A stretch of DNA of 64,000 nucleotides from Pirellulaceae bacterium (lineage in GTDB: Bacteria > Planctomycetota > Planctomycetia > Pirellulales > Pirellulaceae), in contig JAQWSU010000056.1 of the NCBI GenBank assembly GCA_029243025.1, forward strand, positions 174,334 to 238,333. Reading direction: 5' to 3'. The translations under genes were made by a program, and so were the position numbers. Under the pieces are notes generated by a model. The model was not told where the DNA came from. It ran no database searches and worked only from the letters and a program-made list of their open reading frames with translations. Shown piece after piece: positions 33,262 through 42,197 of this stretch (its first letter is position 1; every line of letters starts with the position of its first letter).

Positions 33262-34554
33262 TTACTCTCCGCGAACCTGCTTGAAATAATGAACACCTTT
33301 TTTGTTGGAAGAGACGACATCAAGCAACCCATCCTTATCCACGTCGACAACCTCGAATTGAGTTCCAGGTCCGCTGTCGCGATCGAACAGATGGGGGGTC
33401 CACTTTGGTTTACCGTTTTCACGTGTGAGCCGATACCAGTAAAAGACAGCCGGCTGGTCGCCTCCAGGATCGTTACCTCCATGCGCCCACCAGCGTTTTC
33501 CTGTCACAAAATCTTTCAGACCGTCACCGTCCATATCGGCCAAACAAAGCCCGTGGGTCTGGGAAAAACTCGCATCAATTTCGTGTGTCTTCCATTCGTT
33601 GGGCTTCGTCTGTTCATGCCACCAGATACCGAAGTTGTGAGCACTACTACTGAGCAGATCGTTGTCACCATCACCGTCGACATCATAGACATACATCTGA
33701 GAAGCAGCTTTGCCAAAGGGAGCCGCATGAAAATCCCACGTGGCATCCATTCGATCCTCGGGGGCTTCCCACCAGCCCGCTGGCACGACAACATCAAGTC
33801 GTCCATCGGAGTTCACATCGCCGATACCGAGTCCGTGATCATACTTTTTCGTTCCCGGCGCGGCATTTCGTGAAATACGATGGATCGTCCAATCCGCCTT
33901 CGGATCTGATTTTGCTTTCAAGAACGCGAGAAACCGTTCGGGTCCATCGGAAGTCGGGGTGCTTGGCGCCACGCCCATTACCCACTCTCGTTTGCCATCT
34001 CCGTCCAAATCGAGAAATTGGGGACTTTCATTATTTGACACGGGCGTAATTTGATGGCGTTCCCAAGCCCCCTTCCGTCCCTTAGGATTTTCGAACCACC
34101 AAGTAGGCGTACCTGGAAAATCAACGATCATGACATCGATCCAACCATCACCGTTCACATCATGCGTCATGTTGACAAACGAATTCGCATAGCCTTTCGG
34201 TTGGTATTGGGGAGCTTCTGCCACCAGCGAGTGCATTTTCCAGTCCGGCGCTTCGTACCAGACAAAACCGGCAACAATATCATTTAAACCATCTTGATTC
34301 AGGTCCCCAACCGCGACGCCTTCACTGCGAAATTGCCCGTCCAAACGCGTGCGTTCAAACTTCAAATCCGGCTCTGCAAAAGCGACTGCCGTGAAATTCA
34401 GAGCGCCCAGAAGAATTGCGAGTGAAATCACGTTCCCAATCACAAAAGAAGAACGGTTTTTGTCTGCCAATCGTTTAAATCGCGCGCTCACTTGTCCATT
34501 TCTCCTCAACCAAATCATTAAACGGGGTTTCTTGTAGCGACAATTGGGACGCAT
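33262..34554 (-). CDS. FG-GAP/VCBS repeat exported protein (beta-propeller)
   Basis: A 430-residue exported protein. After a signal sequence ('VISLAILLGALNFTAVAFA') come seven calcium-binding repeat motifs: 'VGDLNQDGLNDIVAG', 'DVNGDGWIDVMIV', 'DLDGDGKREWVMG', 'GDVNSDGRLDVVV', 'DVDGDGDNDLLSS', 'DMDGDGLKDFVTG' and 'DVDKDGLLDVVSS'. Each is a D-x-[DN]-x-D-G loop of the FG-GAP type, predicting a seven-bladed propeller that binds carbohydrate or protein outside the cell. Aromatic 'WYEAP'/'WWFENP' stretches recur between loops. ATG 34554 or ATG 34518 could be the start. It is divergent from the protease-SirB1 fusion with 114 bp between. Confidence 0.88.
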   Translation of the reverse strand: MRPNCRYKKPRLMIWLRRNGQVSARFKRLADKNRSSFVIGNVISLAILLGALNFTAVAFAEPDLKFERTRLDGQFRSEGVAVGDLNQDGLNDIVAGFVWYEAPDWKMHSLVAEAPQYQPKGYANSFVNMTHDVNGDGWIDVMIVDFPGTPTWWFENPKGRKGAWERHQITPVSNNESPQFLDLDGDGKREWVMGVAPSTPTSDGPERFLAFLKAKSDPKADWTIHRISRNAAPGTKKYDHGLGIGDVNSDGRLDVVVPAGWWEAPEDRMDATWDFHAAPFGKAASQMYVYDVDGDGDNDLLSSSAHNFGIWWHEQTKPNEWKTHEIDASFSQTHGLCLADMDGDGLKDFVTGKRWWAHGGNDPGGDQPAVFYWYRLTRENGKPKWTPHLFDRDSGPGTQFEVVDVDKDGLLDVVSSNKKGVHYFKQVRGE

Positions 34555-34668
34555 CCACCGTCATCATATTCGCCTTGGCCGCCAATAACGAGTAGAAAGA
34601 TAGATATCGGTCACATTTCAGGCGGCGGAGCAAAAAGGCTCGCGGCAACCTGCATAAGGGAACCCACT

Positions 34669-36879
34669 GTGTTTCGTAATCTTCAGATTCTACTGTTGTT
34701 GACCACCTTTCCCACGCTGGTCCAGGCGGAACAGGAGGATGGCAACTCAAACGCCCAGACCGACACGACAATCAATCAGCTCGTCAATCAGACTCGCGAC
34801 TCGGTGGTCACCATCACCGTCGTGGGACGGGATGGGAGAAAGGCGGGCATGGGAACCGGCTTCGTTATCTCAAGCGACGGTTTGATTGCGACGAATCTTC
34901 ATGTAATTGGAGAAGCGAGACCCGTCAAAGTGCGTTTTCACAACGGGCGCCAATTGACCGCCACCGAGATATACGCTTCGGACCGCCAATTCGACCTGGC
35001 CATCATTCGAGTGGCGGCTGACGATCTGCAACCGCTCTCCTTATCAATCGCTGACGCGGTACCTCAAGGAACTCCTGTCGTCGCCTTGGGAAACCCGATG
35101 GGACTACGTCATAGCGTCGTGAACGGCATCGTCTCGGGAACACGAGAGGTTGACGAAAGAGAGATGATCCAACTGGCCATTCCGATTGAGCCCGGAAACA
35201 GTGGTGGCCCCCTGCTAAATTTACAAAAAGAAGTCGTCGGAATTGTGACCATGAAATCGGCAGTGACCGCCAATCTCGGCTTCGCGATTCGCGTCTCTGA
35301 CCTGAAGGCGCTACTGAATTCACCCAACCCGGTCCCAATCGAACGTTGGATCACGATCGGTGCGCTTAACCCGAAAGATTGGAAGACGCTGTTTGGCGCA
35401 AACTGGCAAAAGCGTGCAGGACGCATTGTGGTGGCAGAGGCAGGCGACAGCTTCGGAGGCCGTTCCCTCTGCTTGGCCAACCGAGAATTGCCGGCTGAGC
35501 ATTACGAGGTGGCTGCGTTTGTCCGACTGGATGACGAATCTGGCGCGGCAGGCTTGGCTTTCGGATCAGACGGAAAGCAACGTCATTATGGCTTCTATCC
35601 TTCGGGTGCTCGCTTAAGATTAACACGATTTGACGGCCCGACGGTCTATACCTGGCAGGTCCTAGAGGAGATTGAAACGGAACATTATCGGCCCGGCGAA
35701 TGGAATCATTTCAAAATCCGCGTCGAGGACGACATCTTGCGATGCTTTGTCAATGATCAACAAGTCATTGAAAGACGCGGCAGTCAAATAAGACGTGGAA
35801 AAGTCGGCTTGGTCAAATTCCGACAAACGGGCGCCACCTTTAAGCAATTCGAATTACTTGAAACGATCGAACCAAAGCAAATCTCGCAACAGCGTCAACA
35901 ACAGCGACAACAACAAATCGATAAAATCGATATCAGCTCGTCCATCCCGACTCAACAAATTGATCAGTTGAGTGAAGACACTGAAGCCAGCCTGATGGTG
36001 CTTCAACAAAAGACCACGGAGCTCGAGCAGCAATTACAACGTTTGAAACAGATTGCCAATGACGTACACGTGTTCCGCGTGTGCAAACAACTACGTCAAG
36101 CTCTCGACGCGGAAGGACCGACCAACTTGATCCGTGCCGCTCTCCTTATTTCTCGTTTAGACAATCGTGATCTCGACGTAAAAACATATGAAAACGAGTT
36201 TAAGGAGTTAACAGCACAACTGCTGACCGAGCTTACAGATAAGATGACTCCGGCAAACAAAATCGACAAACTCAATCAGTTTCTCTTCAAACAGAATGGC
36301 TTCCATGGCAGCCGAACCCACTACTATCATGCGGCGAACAGCTATTTTGATCGCGTATTGGACGATCGCGAAGGACTACCGATCACGCTCTCATTGCTTT
36401 ACCTAGAAATGGGGCGGCGACTGGGATTAACGATCGAGGGCGTTGGCCTGCCGGGGCATTTTGTTGTCCGCCATCTCCCGATGGAGGGTGATTCTCAGTT
36501 GATTGATGTATTTGATGGCGGGCGAAAATTAAGCCCAGCGGACGCTCGAAAAATCGCCTCGCTTGGCAACGACGTACCGTTCCGAACCGAATATCTCGAT
36601 GCTTACACCGAAACAGAAATCATTTTGCGAATGCTAAATAACCTACAAGGTATTGCACAGCGAGACGGAGATCGTGAAGCAATGCTGAGGTATATCGAAG
36701 CGACCGTAACTGTCGATCCGACAAATCCATCTCATCGCGGAGTCCGTGCCGTACTGAGACAAGAAACGGGTCGCAAACAAGCGGCTTTGGAAGACCTCAA
36801 CTGGTTCTTCGAGACAGCCCCGGAAGGAATCGATTTGGAGCAGATTCAACGAATGAAAGATCTCTTCTCAAAACCCTGA
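34669..36879 (+). CDS. Trypsin-like protease fused to LamG-like, coiled-coil and SirB1/TPR domains
   Basis: A 736-residue exported multidomain protein. A signal peptide ends near 'VQAEQ'. Residues ~35-215 are a trypsin-like domain with triad 'SSDGLIATNLHVIGE' (His), 'DRQFDLAIIRV' (Asp) and 'EPGNSGGPLLNLQK' (Ser). Residues ~225-400 are a beta-sandwich of the DUF1080/LamG sort ('GFYPSGARLRLTRFDG', 'GEWNHFKIRVEDDIL'). A Gln-rich coiled coil follows (~405-465). The C-terminus is a SirB1-like transglutaminase fold ('GLPITLSLLYLEMGRRLGL', 'GVGLPGHFVVRH', 'VDVFDGGRKLSPADA'-like) ending in TPR-type helices ('YIEATVTVDPTNPSHRG'). The start is GTG with AAGGGA upstream. I know SirB1 mainly as a stand-alone protein, so this fusion is unusual. 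Confidence 0.82.
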   Translation: MFRNLQILLLLTTFPTLVQAEQEDGNSNAQTDTTINQLVNQTRDSVVTITVVGRDGRKAGMGTGFVISSDGLIATNLHVIGEARPVKVRFHNGRQLTATEIYASDRQFDLAIIRVAADDLQPLSLSIADAVPQGTPVVALGNPMGLRHSVVNGIVSGTREVDEREMIQLAIPIEPGNSGGPLLNLQKEVVGIVTMKSAVTANLGFAIRVSDLKALLNSPNPVPIERWITIGALNPKDWKTLFGANWQKRAGRIVVAEAGDSFGGRSLCLANRELPAEHYEVAAFVRLDDESGAAGLAFGSDGKQRHYGFYPSGARLRLTRFDGPTVYTWQVLEEIETEHYRPGEWNHFKIRVEDDILRCFVNDQQVIERRGSQIRRGKVGLVKFRQTGATFKQFELLETIEPKQISQQRQQQRQQQIDKIDISSSIPTQQIDQLSEDTEASLMVLQQKTTELEQQLQRLKQIANDVHVFRVCKQLRQALDAEGPTNLIRAALLISRLDNRDLDVKTYENEFKELTAQLLTELTDKMTPANKIDKLNQFLFKQNGFHGSRTHYYHAANSYFDRVLDDREGLPITLSLLYLEMGRRLGLTIEGVGLPGHFVVRHLPMEGDSQLIDVFDGGRKLSPADARKIASLGNDVPFRTEYLDAYTETEIILRMLNNLQGIAQRDGDREAMLRYIEATVTVDPTNPSHRGVRAVLRQETGRKQAALEDLNWFFETAPEGIDLEQIQRMKDLFSKP

Positions 36880-37101
36880 GTTGGCAACAGCTTGAGCAAT
36901 CGAAAAAAAACTGCCTGATCCGCTTCTGACCTGTGACAAGCTGCCGGCTGAACGGTCGGCTTGGTCGCAAAGCGGCATGCGGGCGATTGTTTTTATCTCC
37001 TGACAGCCTCGGCGTACTCGTAGACGCTTTTGGCAGTCCGATCAAGATCACCCACCAGCCGGCTGTCGATCAAATGTCGATTGGATAGGAAGCGACAAAC
37101 A

Positions 37102-38250
37102 TCAACGCGATTTCTGACTTGTGGCTCCAGGACTGTTCTCAAGCAGCCAGTCTTCCAACGTCACGTGCAGGACCAACGGAGCTCGCAAGAGAGCAGCTCG
37201 TCGAGGCAATAAGTTTTGCAGCCACGGACGTCCGATCACCGCCGATAACGCGCGCATTCTCCGACTGCCTCGCGTCTGCGCCTCAACATTGGCCGCTAAT
37301 CGATCAAATGTCGCCGGCAGAATATTCGGGTGTGGACCTACGTGCACGACAAGTTCAATCCCCATCGACAGCAACTCGTAAACCACGTCCCAAAGCTGCT
37401 GAGTGTGATCAATCCAGCTTGAAATGATTTCACGAGAATTAAATGGGTGATACGACTGTTTTCCCGTAACCATGGAAAGCACCGGAGGCTTAGGTGCGCG
37501 AAAACCACCTGGCAACGTGTGTAACATGACGGAAGCTCGATCCGTAATGTTCCTTTCCCAAACGATTGGCGTGTGCAGGGGAGGCCAATGGTGTTCGTTC
37601 ATTCGCAGGTAAATCCGTTGAGGAAGGATCTCGCTCAAATGCTGCTTCAGTCGTTCCACTGTATCGTCGGTTCCCATCACGAGCAGCGAGTTGGGTGACA
37701 ACCACGCAGAAACGCCCAACACGCCTTTCCCTTCGGCATTCAATTTCAAGCAAACCTCATCCACTCGCTCAACGGAGATCGATTCACCACGTGAAAAGAG
37801 CACACCCATCGAAACATCTTTCGCCAAGTCGGCACAGTCAGCAGCCATAGCCAATGGAATTCGAAGGGCGTCTCGCATTTCGTAAACACCTCCAGCAACT
37901 AAAGCAGCAATTTCTCCCAGACTGAACCCGATGGAAACACGTGCCTCTTGATGGTCGACACCATGAAACGAGGATAACAATCGCAATTGAGCCACCTCCA
38001 TCGCCACGATCATCGCGATCGCTTCGTCGTAGGTAGCTAAAGTCGTCTCCTCCTCGCGCTCGATCCGGCCGGCCAGATCAATCGGTCGACCCACGACGTC
38101 GGCGCAGACAGCCGAAGCTTCAGCCAGGACACTTCGGACCGTTGGCCCATAAGCCGGGTCGCTGAGCATTTCAGCGCTTCGGCCGAGATTCTTGACGTTA
38201 TAACCACGAAAGGCCAATACGGCGTTCGTCATTTTCAGTTGATTAGTCAT
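37102..38250 (-). CDS. Acyltransferase-domain protein (FabD/malonyl-CoA ACP transacylase-like)
   Basis: A 382-residue acyltransferase-fold protein. The nucleophile Ser is in 'IGFSLGEIAALVAGGVYE' (G-x-S-x-G-E of malonyl transferases). 'HVGPHPNILPATFDRL' resembles the block with the second catalytic His. The usual 'Q-x-x' start appears weakly in 'VLAFRGYNVKNLG'. The 'GRSxGE' of true FabD is 'GFSLGE' here, more like polyketide/other AT domains. The acyl substrate and acceptor are unknown. ATG 38250 is chosen because of the upstream AGGAA site; the frame extends to 38295. It diverges from the SDR-led cofactor operon across a 270-bp region with three 11-bp repeats, so the two might be co-regulated. 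Confidence 0.8.
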   Translation of the reverse strand: MTNQLKMTNAVLAFRGYNVKNLGRSAEMLSDPAYGPTVRSVLAEASAVCADVVGRPIDLAGRIEREEETTLATYDEAIAMIVAMEVAQLRLLSSFHGVDHQEARVSIGFSLGEIAALVAGGVYEMRDALRIPLAMAADCADLAKDVSMGVLFSRGESISVERVDEVCLKLNAEGKGVLGVSAWLSPNSLLVMGTDDTVERLKQHLSEILPQRIYLRMNEHHWPPLHTPIVWERNITDRASVMLHTLPGGFRAPKPPVLSMVTGKQSYHPFNSREIISSWIDHTQQLWDVVYELLSMGIELVVHVGPHPNILPATFDRLAANVEAQTRGSRRMRALSAVIGRPWLQNLLPRRAALLRAPLVLHVTLEDWLLENSPGATSQKSR

Positions 38251-38315
38251 AGATATTCCTAGACGGCGATTCCGTCTACTCATCAAGTTTTGCAACGAAA
38301 CGCAGCGACCTCGAC

Positions 38316-38348
38316 AATCACTCGGTAATCACTCGGTAATCACTCGGT
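38316..38348. repeat. Three perfect 11-bp direct repeats in a bidirectional promoter region
   Basis: AATCACTCGGT is repeated without mismatch at 38316-38326, 38327-38337 and 38338-38348. The 11-bp period is close to one DNA turn, so all copies face the same side of the helix. They lie between the divergent acyltransferase and SDR genes, a position suited to a regulator-binding array, but slippage is also possible. Confidence 0.75.
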
Positions 38349-38522
38349 CAATCGCTCTCTGGCGCTGCACTCAGGCGATGGCAACTTCGATTTGGGGGCC
38401 AAGCTGATTTGAGACAACGTCGACGAATCGTCCGCCCAACTTGCTTCCAAGCAGCTTGCCCACTAAAACCAATCATAATCAGAGGATCACAGTTTCAGTT
38501 GGTTTACGACAAGATCAAATCG

Positions 38523-39320
38523 GTGCCAAGTAATAACCCAAGTCATTTAACAGGCAAAGTCGCCGTTGTAACCGGTTCATCCAGCGGAATCGGCCGAGCG
38601 ATTGCGTTACAACTGGCAGCCAACCAAGCAAATGTGGTTATCCACGCTCGTGAAAGCGAAGCGGCAGGCGAGGCGGTTGTCAAACAAGCTCATGAACTGG
38701 GCGTCGAAAGTCGATTGTTGCTGGCAGATATTTCTCAGCCGCAATCCGTGCTGGAATTAGTCGACACCTGCTGGCAATGGAAAGATGGTGTCGATATTTG
38801 GATCAATAACGCCGGCGCTGACGTGCTTACAGGTGCCGCCAGCGATTTTTCATTTGCTGAAAAATTGCAACGACTGTGGGAAGTCGACGTGATGGGAACG
38901 ATCCGAGTGGCCCGCTTGGTCGGCAAACGCATGAAAGCGCGCGGCAGCGGCGTAATCTTGAATGTCGGCTGGGACCAGGCCGAATTCGGCATGGCTGGCG
39001 ACAGCGGCGAAATGTTTGCAGCGACCAAGGGTGCGATCATGTCGTTTACCCGCAGTCTGGCTCGTTCCTTAGCGCCTCAAGTGAGGGTCAATTGCCTCGC
39101 ACCCGGTTGGATCAGGACCGCCTGGGGGGATCAAGCCTCGACCTACTGGAATGAACGCGCACAAAAGGAGTCCCTTCTGCAACGCTGGGGCACACCGCAA
39201 GATGTGGCAAATACAGCCTGCTTCCTGGCTTCGCCCGCGGCCGCCTTCATGACCGGACAAATCATTGCCGTCAACGGTGGATTGGTCGGTTCCGGCAACG
39301 AGTCTGATTGTGATGACTGA
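38523..39320 (+). CDS. Short-chain dehydrogenase/reductase (SDR)
   Basis: A classical SDR with the cofactor motif 'VAVVTGSSSGIGRAIALQL' (T-G-x3-G-x-G), 'WINNAGADVL' (NAG) and Ser/Tyr-region block 'VILNVGWDQAEFGMAGDSG'. In that block the catalytic Tyr-x3-Lys appears as 'MFAATKGAIMSFTRSLARSL', with Lys kept but Phe-Ala-Ala before it, so the Tyr of Y-x3-K is not where expected. The end 'FMTGQIIAVNGGLVGSG' is standard. The start is uncertain; GTG 38523 is used because it gives a normal N-terminus, while TTG 38409 is the longest option. The stop overlaps the next gene by 8 bp, tying it to the C1-cofactor operon. The missing Tyr suggests altered catalysis or a non-enzymatic role. Confidence 0.82.
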   Translation: MPSNNPSHLTGKVAVVTGSSSGIGRAIALQLAANQANVVIHARESEAAGEAVVKQAHELGVESRLLLADISQPQSVLELVDTCWQWKDGVDIWINNAGADVLTGAASDFSFAEKLQRLWEVDVMGTIRVARLVGKRMKARGSGVILNVGWDQAEFGMAGDSGEMFAATKGAIMSFTRSLARSLAPQVRVNCLAPGWIRTAWGDQASTYWNERAQKESLLQRWGTPQDVANTACFLASPAAAFMTGQIIAVNGGLVGSGNESDCDD

Positions 39321-40704
39321 TCGGGAAACGCTCCATTTTGTGACTGGTCGGCTGGCGGAACCCTCCTTGCGTCGCATTGTCAGTGAACTATCAGTGCAAG
39401 CGGACTTTGATTTCACGATCGACGTTCTGCCGATTACCGTCGCCGCCCTCATGACGCCCAAGTGGATTGCCCGCCACATTCAAATCCCCGCCGCCACCAG
39501 CCGCATCATTTTGCCGGGATATTGCCACGGGAACCTTTCGCCGCTCACAGAAATCACATCGTTACCGATTGAAGTCGGCCCGCGAGACCTACACGAATTG
39601 CCAGCAATATTTGGACAAGAAAGTCAGCGGCGTGCGGACTACGGACAGCATTCGATCGAGATCCTGGCAGAGATCAATCACGCGCCCCAAATGTCAATCG
39701 GCCAAATCGTCGACATTGCCAAGCAGTTGGCGGCAGACGGCGCCGATCTGATTGACGTTGGCTGCGAACCGGGCCACTGTTGGTCGGGAGTTTCCGATGC
39801 CGTCAAGGCGTTGCGAGATGAGGGACTTCGTGTCTCGATTGATAGTTTCCAGATTGATGAGATTAAAGCAGCCAGCAAGGCGGGTGCCGAGTTGGTATTG
39901 TCGGTCAACGCTACAAACCGAGTTGCCGCGGCAGACTGGGGCTGTGAAGTGGTCGTGATTCCAGATGACATTCAAACGCTCACCGGCCTGGCCGATACGG
40001 TGGAACTGCTCGAAAAAAAGAACGTCTCCTACCGATTAGATCCAATCCTAGAACCAATCGGCTATGGATTTGCGGCGAGCCTCGCGCGATACACCGAGGT
40101 TCGTCGACGCTATCCGGATTCGTCGATGATGATGGGAATCGGAAATCTGACCGAATTGACCGATGGGGATTCTGCCGGCATGAACGTGCTGCTACTGGGA
40201 TTCTGTGAAGAACTCGGGATCGCCAGCGTTTTGACCACCCAGGTCATCAACTGGGCTCGGTCGACCGTCCGCGAAATCGACTTGGGACGACGCCTGGTTC
40301 ACCACGCGGTCCGCCATCAAGTACTCCCCAAACATCTCGAACCGGGACTGGTCATGCTACGGGACCCAAGACTCTATCCGATGGGGTCTCAAGAGCTTGA
40401 AATGATGGGGCAACAGCTGAAGGATCCGAACTTCCGCCTGTTTGCAGAAGACGGTGAAGTTCATTTAATGAATTCGAACCTGCATTTGAAGGACACCGAC
40501 CCCTACCGTCTTTTCAGCCGGCTGATGGAAACTTCCCCGAAAAACGTCGATTCCTCACACGCCTTCTATCTGGGATATGAGGTGGCAAAAGCGATCACCG
40601 CCTTGACGCTGGGCAAGCAATACCGTCAGGATGAAGCGCTGGACTGGGGGTTTTTGACCCTCCCCGAAAAGTCTCATCGCAATCGCAAGCTCGACGATTC
40701 GTAA
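39313..40704 (+). CDS. Dihydropteroate-synthase-like protein (DUF6513-type, C1-cofactor cluster)
   Basis: A 463-residue protein with an N-terminal domain of its own (~1-120; 'HFVTGRLAEPSLRRIVSEL') and a pterin-binding-like TIM barrel: 'ILAEINHAPQMSIGQIVDIA' (compare N-x-T-P-D-S in FolP), 'DLIDVGCEPGHCW', 'RVSIDSFQIDEIKAA', 'GAELVLSVNATN' and 'YRLDPILEPIGYGF'. The FolP motif order is kept, but residues such as the pABA-binding ones differ. Such proteins occur in tetrahydromethanopterin gene clusters of methylotrophs and planctomycetes. The exact reaction is not established. It is translationally coupled to the SDR gene (8-bp overlap), and pabB follows 26 bp on. Confidence 0.82.
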   Translation: MTDRETLHFVTGRLAEPSLRRIVSELSVQADFDFTIDVLPITVAALMTPKWIARHIQIPAATSRIILPGYCHGNLSPLTEITSLPIEVGPRDLHELPAIFGQESQRRADYGQHSIEILAEINHAPQMSIGQIVDIAKQLAADGADLIDVGCEPGHCWSGVSDAVKALRDEGLRVSIDSFQIDEIKAASKAGAELVLSVNATNRVAAADWGCEVVVIPDDIQTLTGLADTVELLEKKNVSYRLDPILEPIGYGFAASLARYTEVRRRYPDSSMMMGIGNLTELTDGDSAGMNVLLLGFCEELGIASVLTTQVINWARSTVREIDLGRRLVHHAVRHQVLPKHLEPGLVMLRDPRLYPMGSQELEMMGQQLKDPNFRLFAEDGEVHLMNSNLHLKDTDPYRLFSRLMETSPKNVDSSHAFYLGYEVAKAITALTLGKQYRQDEALDWGFLTLPEKSHRNRKLDDS

Positions 40705-40729
40705 CCCTTCGTCGAACGGAACGCCATGA

Positions 40730-42187
40730 ATGCCCGCACCGCCTGAGCATAAAACGAAAACGGACCGCCCGATGATCAATGAGATTTCTCCGCCACCTTT
40801 GGCGGCGGAGGTTTTCGAAAGACTCGCCCGACTGCCCGGGTGCATCTTCCTTGACAGCGCGCAGACACATCCAGAACTTGGTCGTTACTCTTACGTCACT
40901 GCCGATCCATTCGCCACAATTCGAGTCCCCTCAGATTCGAAACATCCACTGCATCGCTTGGAAGCAGCGCTCAATCAATTAAGCTCGCACCGCGATCCCG
41001 AACTCCCTCCGTTTCAAGGTGGCGCCGCCGGTCTATTTGCTTACGAGCTTGGTCGCTCGTGGGAAACCATCGCGTCGCCCCGAACGGATGAGTTCCACTT
41101 ACCCGCCCTGGCCGTTGGCCTGTACGACGTCGTCATCGCCTTCGATCATCAACAACAGCGATGCTGGATCGTTTCTCAGGGCTGGCCCGAGCGAGACGTA
41201 ACGGCTCGTCGCCAACGGGCAAGTGACCGATTGGAGCAATTCAGGTCGGTACTCGATCAACCAATCGACGGCCTGCCCTCCCTTGCTAGCCACCGCCGCG
41301 AAACCATTTCCATTGACCAACAGAACCAACACCACTTGGTACATGTCCCTGGCAAAACGTCTCAAACTCCGACCAATCTGCTGAGCAATTTTTCTGCGAA
41401 CGGTTTTAAACAAACAGTCGAAAAAGCCATCGAATACATTCATGCTGGCGATGTATTCCAAGTCAACTTGGCACAGCGTCTCATCCACCCGCAATCAGTC
41501 GATTCGGTTTCGCTTTACCAGCGGTTACGAGCTGAGAATCCGGCTCCTTTTGCTGGCTATTTCGACATGGGAGACTTTCAAATTGTCAGCGCATCGCCGG
41601 AGCGATTCCTAAAAGTCAACGATGGCAGCATCGAGACGCGTCCCATCAAGGGCACGCGACAACGAGTCACCGGCGCCGAAGCCGACCTGTTCACCGGCGA
41701 CGAGCTAAAACAGAGTGAGAAGGATCTTGCCGAAAATGTGATGATCGTGGATCTGATGCGAAATGACTTGTCGCGAGTCTGCGATGACGAATCCGTGATC
41801 GTCAACCAGCTTTGTAGCGTCGAAACGTATCAATACGTCCAACACTTGGTCTCGTCGGTAACCGGCCAACTGCTTCCCGATTGCAGCCCGTTCGATCTGC
41901 TCCGCGCCGCGTTTCCCGGGGGCTCGATCACGGGTGCTCCCAAACTCCGCGCTATGCAGATCATTTCTGAATTGGAGCCGCACGCACGAGGCGCCTATTG
42001 CGGCTCCCTCGGATACTTGACCTGCGATGGCCAGATGGATCTGAGTATACTGATTCGCACGATCACGGCCGGAGGTGGTTGGTGGCAACTCCCGGTCGGC
42101 GGCGGAATTGTTTCTCAATCGGAACCCACTCAGGAGTACGCCGAAACCTGGCACAAGGCAGAAGGGCTGTTGCGAGCCATTCTGTGA
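40730..42187 (+). CDS. pabB: Aminodeoxychorismate synthase component I
   Basis: PabB converts chorismate and ammonia to 4-amino-4-deoxychorismate for p-aminobenzoate. It carries the chorismate-binding block with 'ETRPIKGTRQRVTG': the Lys in PIKGT marks PabB, whereas TrpE has PIAGT. 'KDLAENVMIVDLMRNDLSRV', 'FPGGSITGAPKLRAMQII' and 'VGGGIVSQSEPTQEYAETWH' follow. 485 residues is normal. The start may be ATG 40730 or the in-frame ATG 40772. It is directly followed by its glutaminase partner (10-bp gap). Its position before the beta-RFAP synthase gene suggests the product also serves methanopterin synthesis. Confidence 0.93.
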   Translation: MPAPPEHKTKTDRPMINEISPPPLAAEVFERLARLPGCIFLDSAQTHPELGRYSYVTADPFATIRVPSDSKHPLHRLEAALNQLSSHRDPELPPFQGGAAGLFAYELGRSWETIASPRTDEFHLPALAVGLYDVVIAFDHQQQRCWIVSQGWPERDVTARRQRASDRLEQFRSVLDQPIDGLPSLASHRRETISIDQQNQHHLVHVPGKTSQTPTNLLSNFSANGFKQTVEKAIEYIHAGDVFQVNLAQRLIHPQSVDSVSLYQRLRAENPAPFAGYFDMGDFQIVSASPERFLKVNDGSIETRPIKGTRQRVTGAEADLFTGDELKQSEKDLAENVMIVDLMRNDLSRVCDDESVIVNQLCSVETYQYVQHLVSSVTGQLLPDCSPFDLLRAAFPGGSITGAPKLRAMQIISELEPHARGAYCGSLGYLTCDGQMDLSILIRTITAGGGWWQLPVGGGIVSQSEPTQEYAETWHKAEGLLRAIL

Positions 42188-42197
42188 ATCGCAAATT

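Noticed and set aside
40730..42187. Anthranilate synthase (trpE) as the identity of this gene
   Set aside because: The PIKGT motif with Lys marks PabB rather than TrpE, and the neighbours are p-aminobenzoate-using genes.
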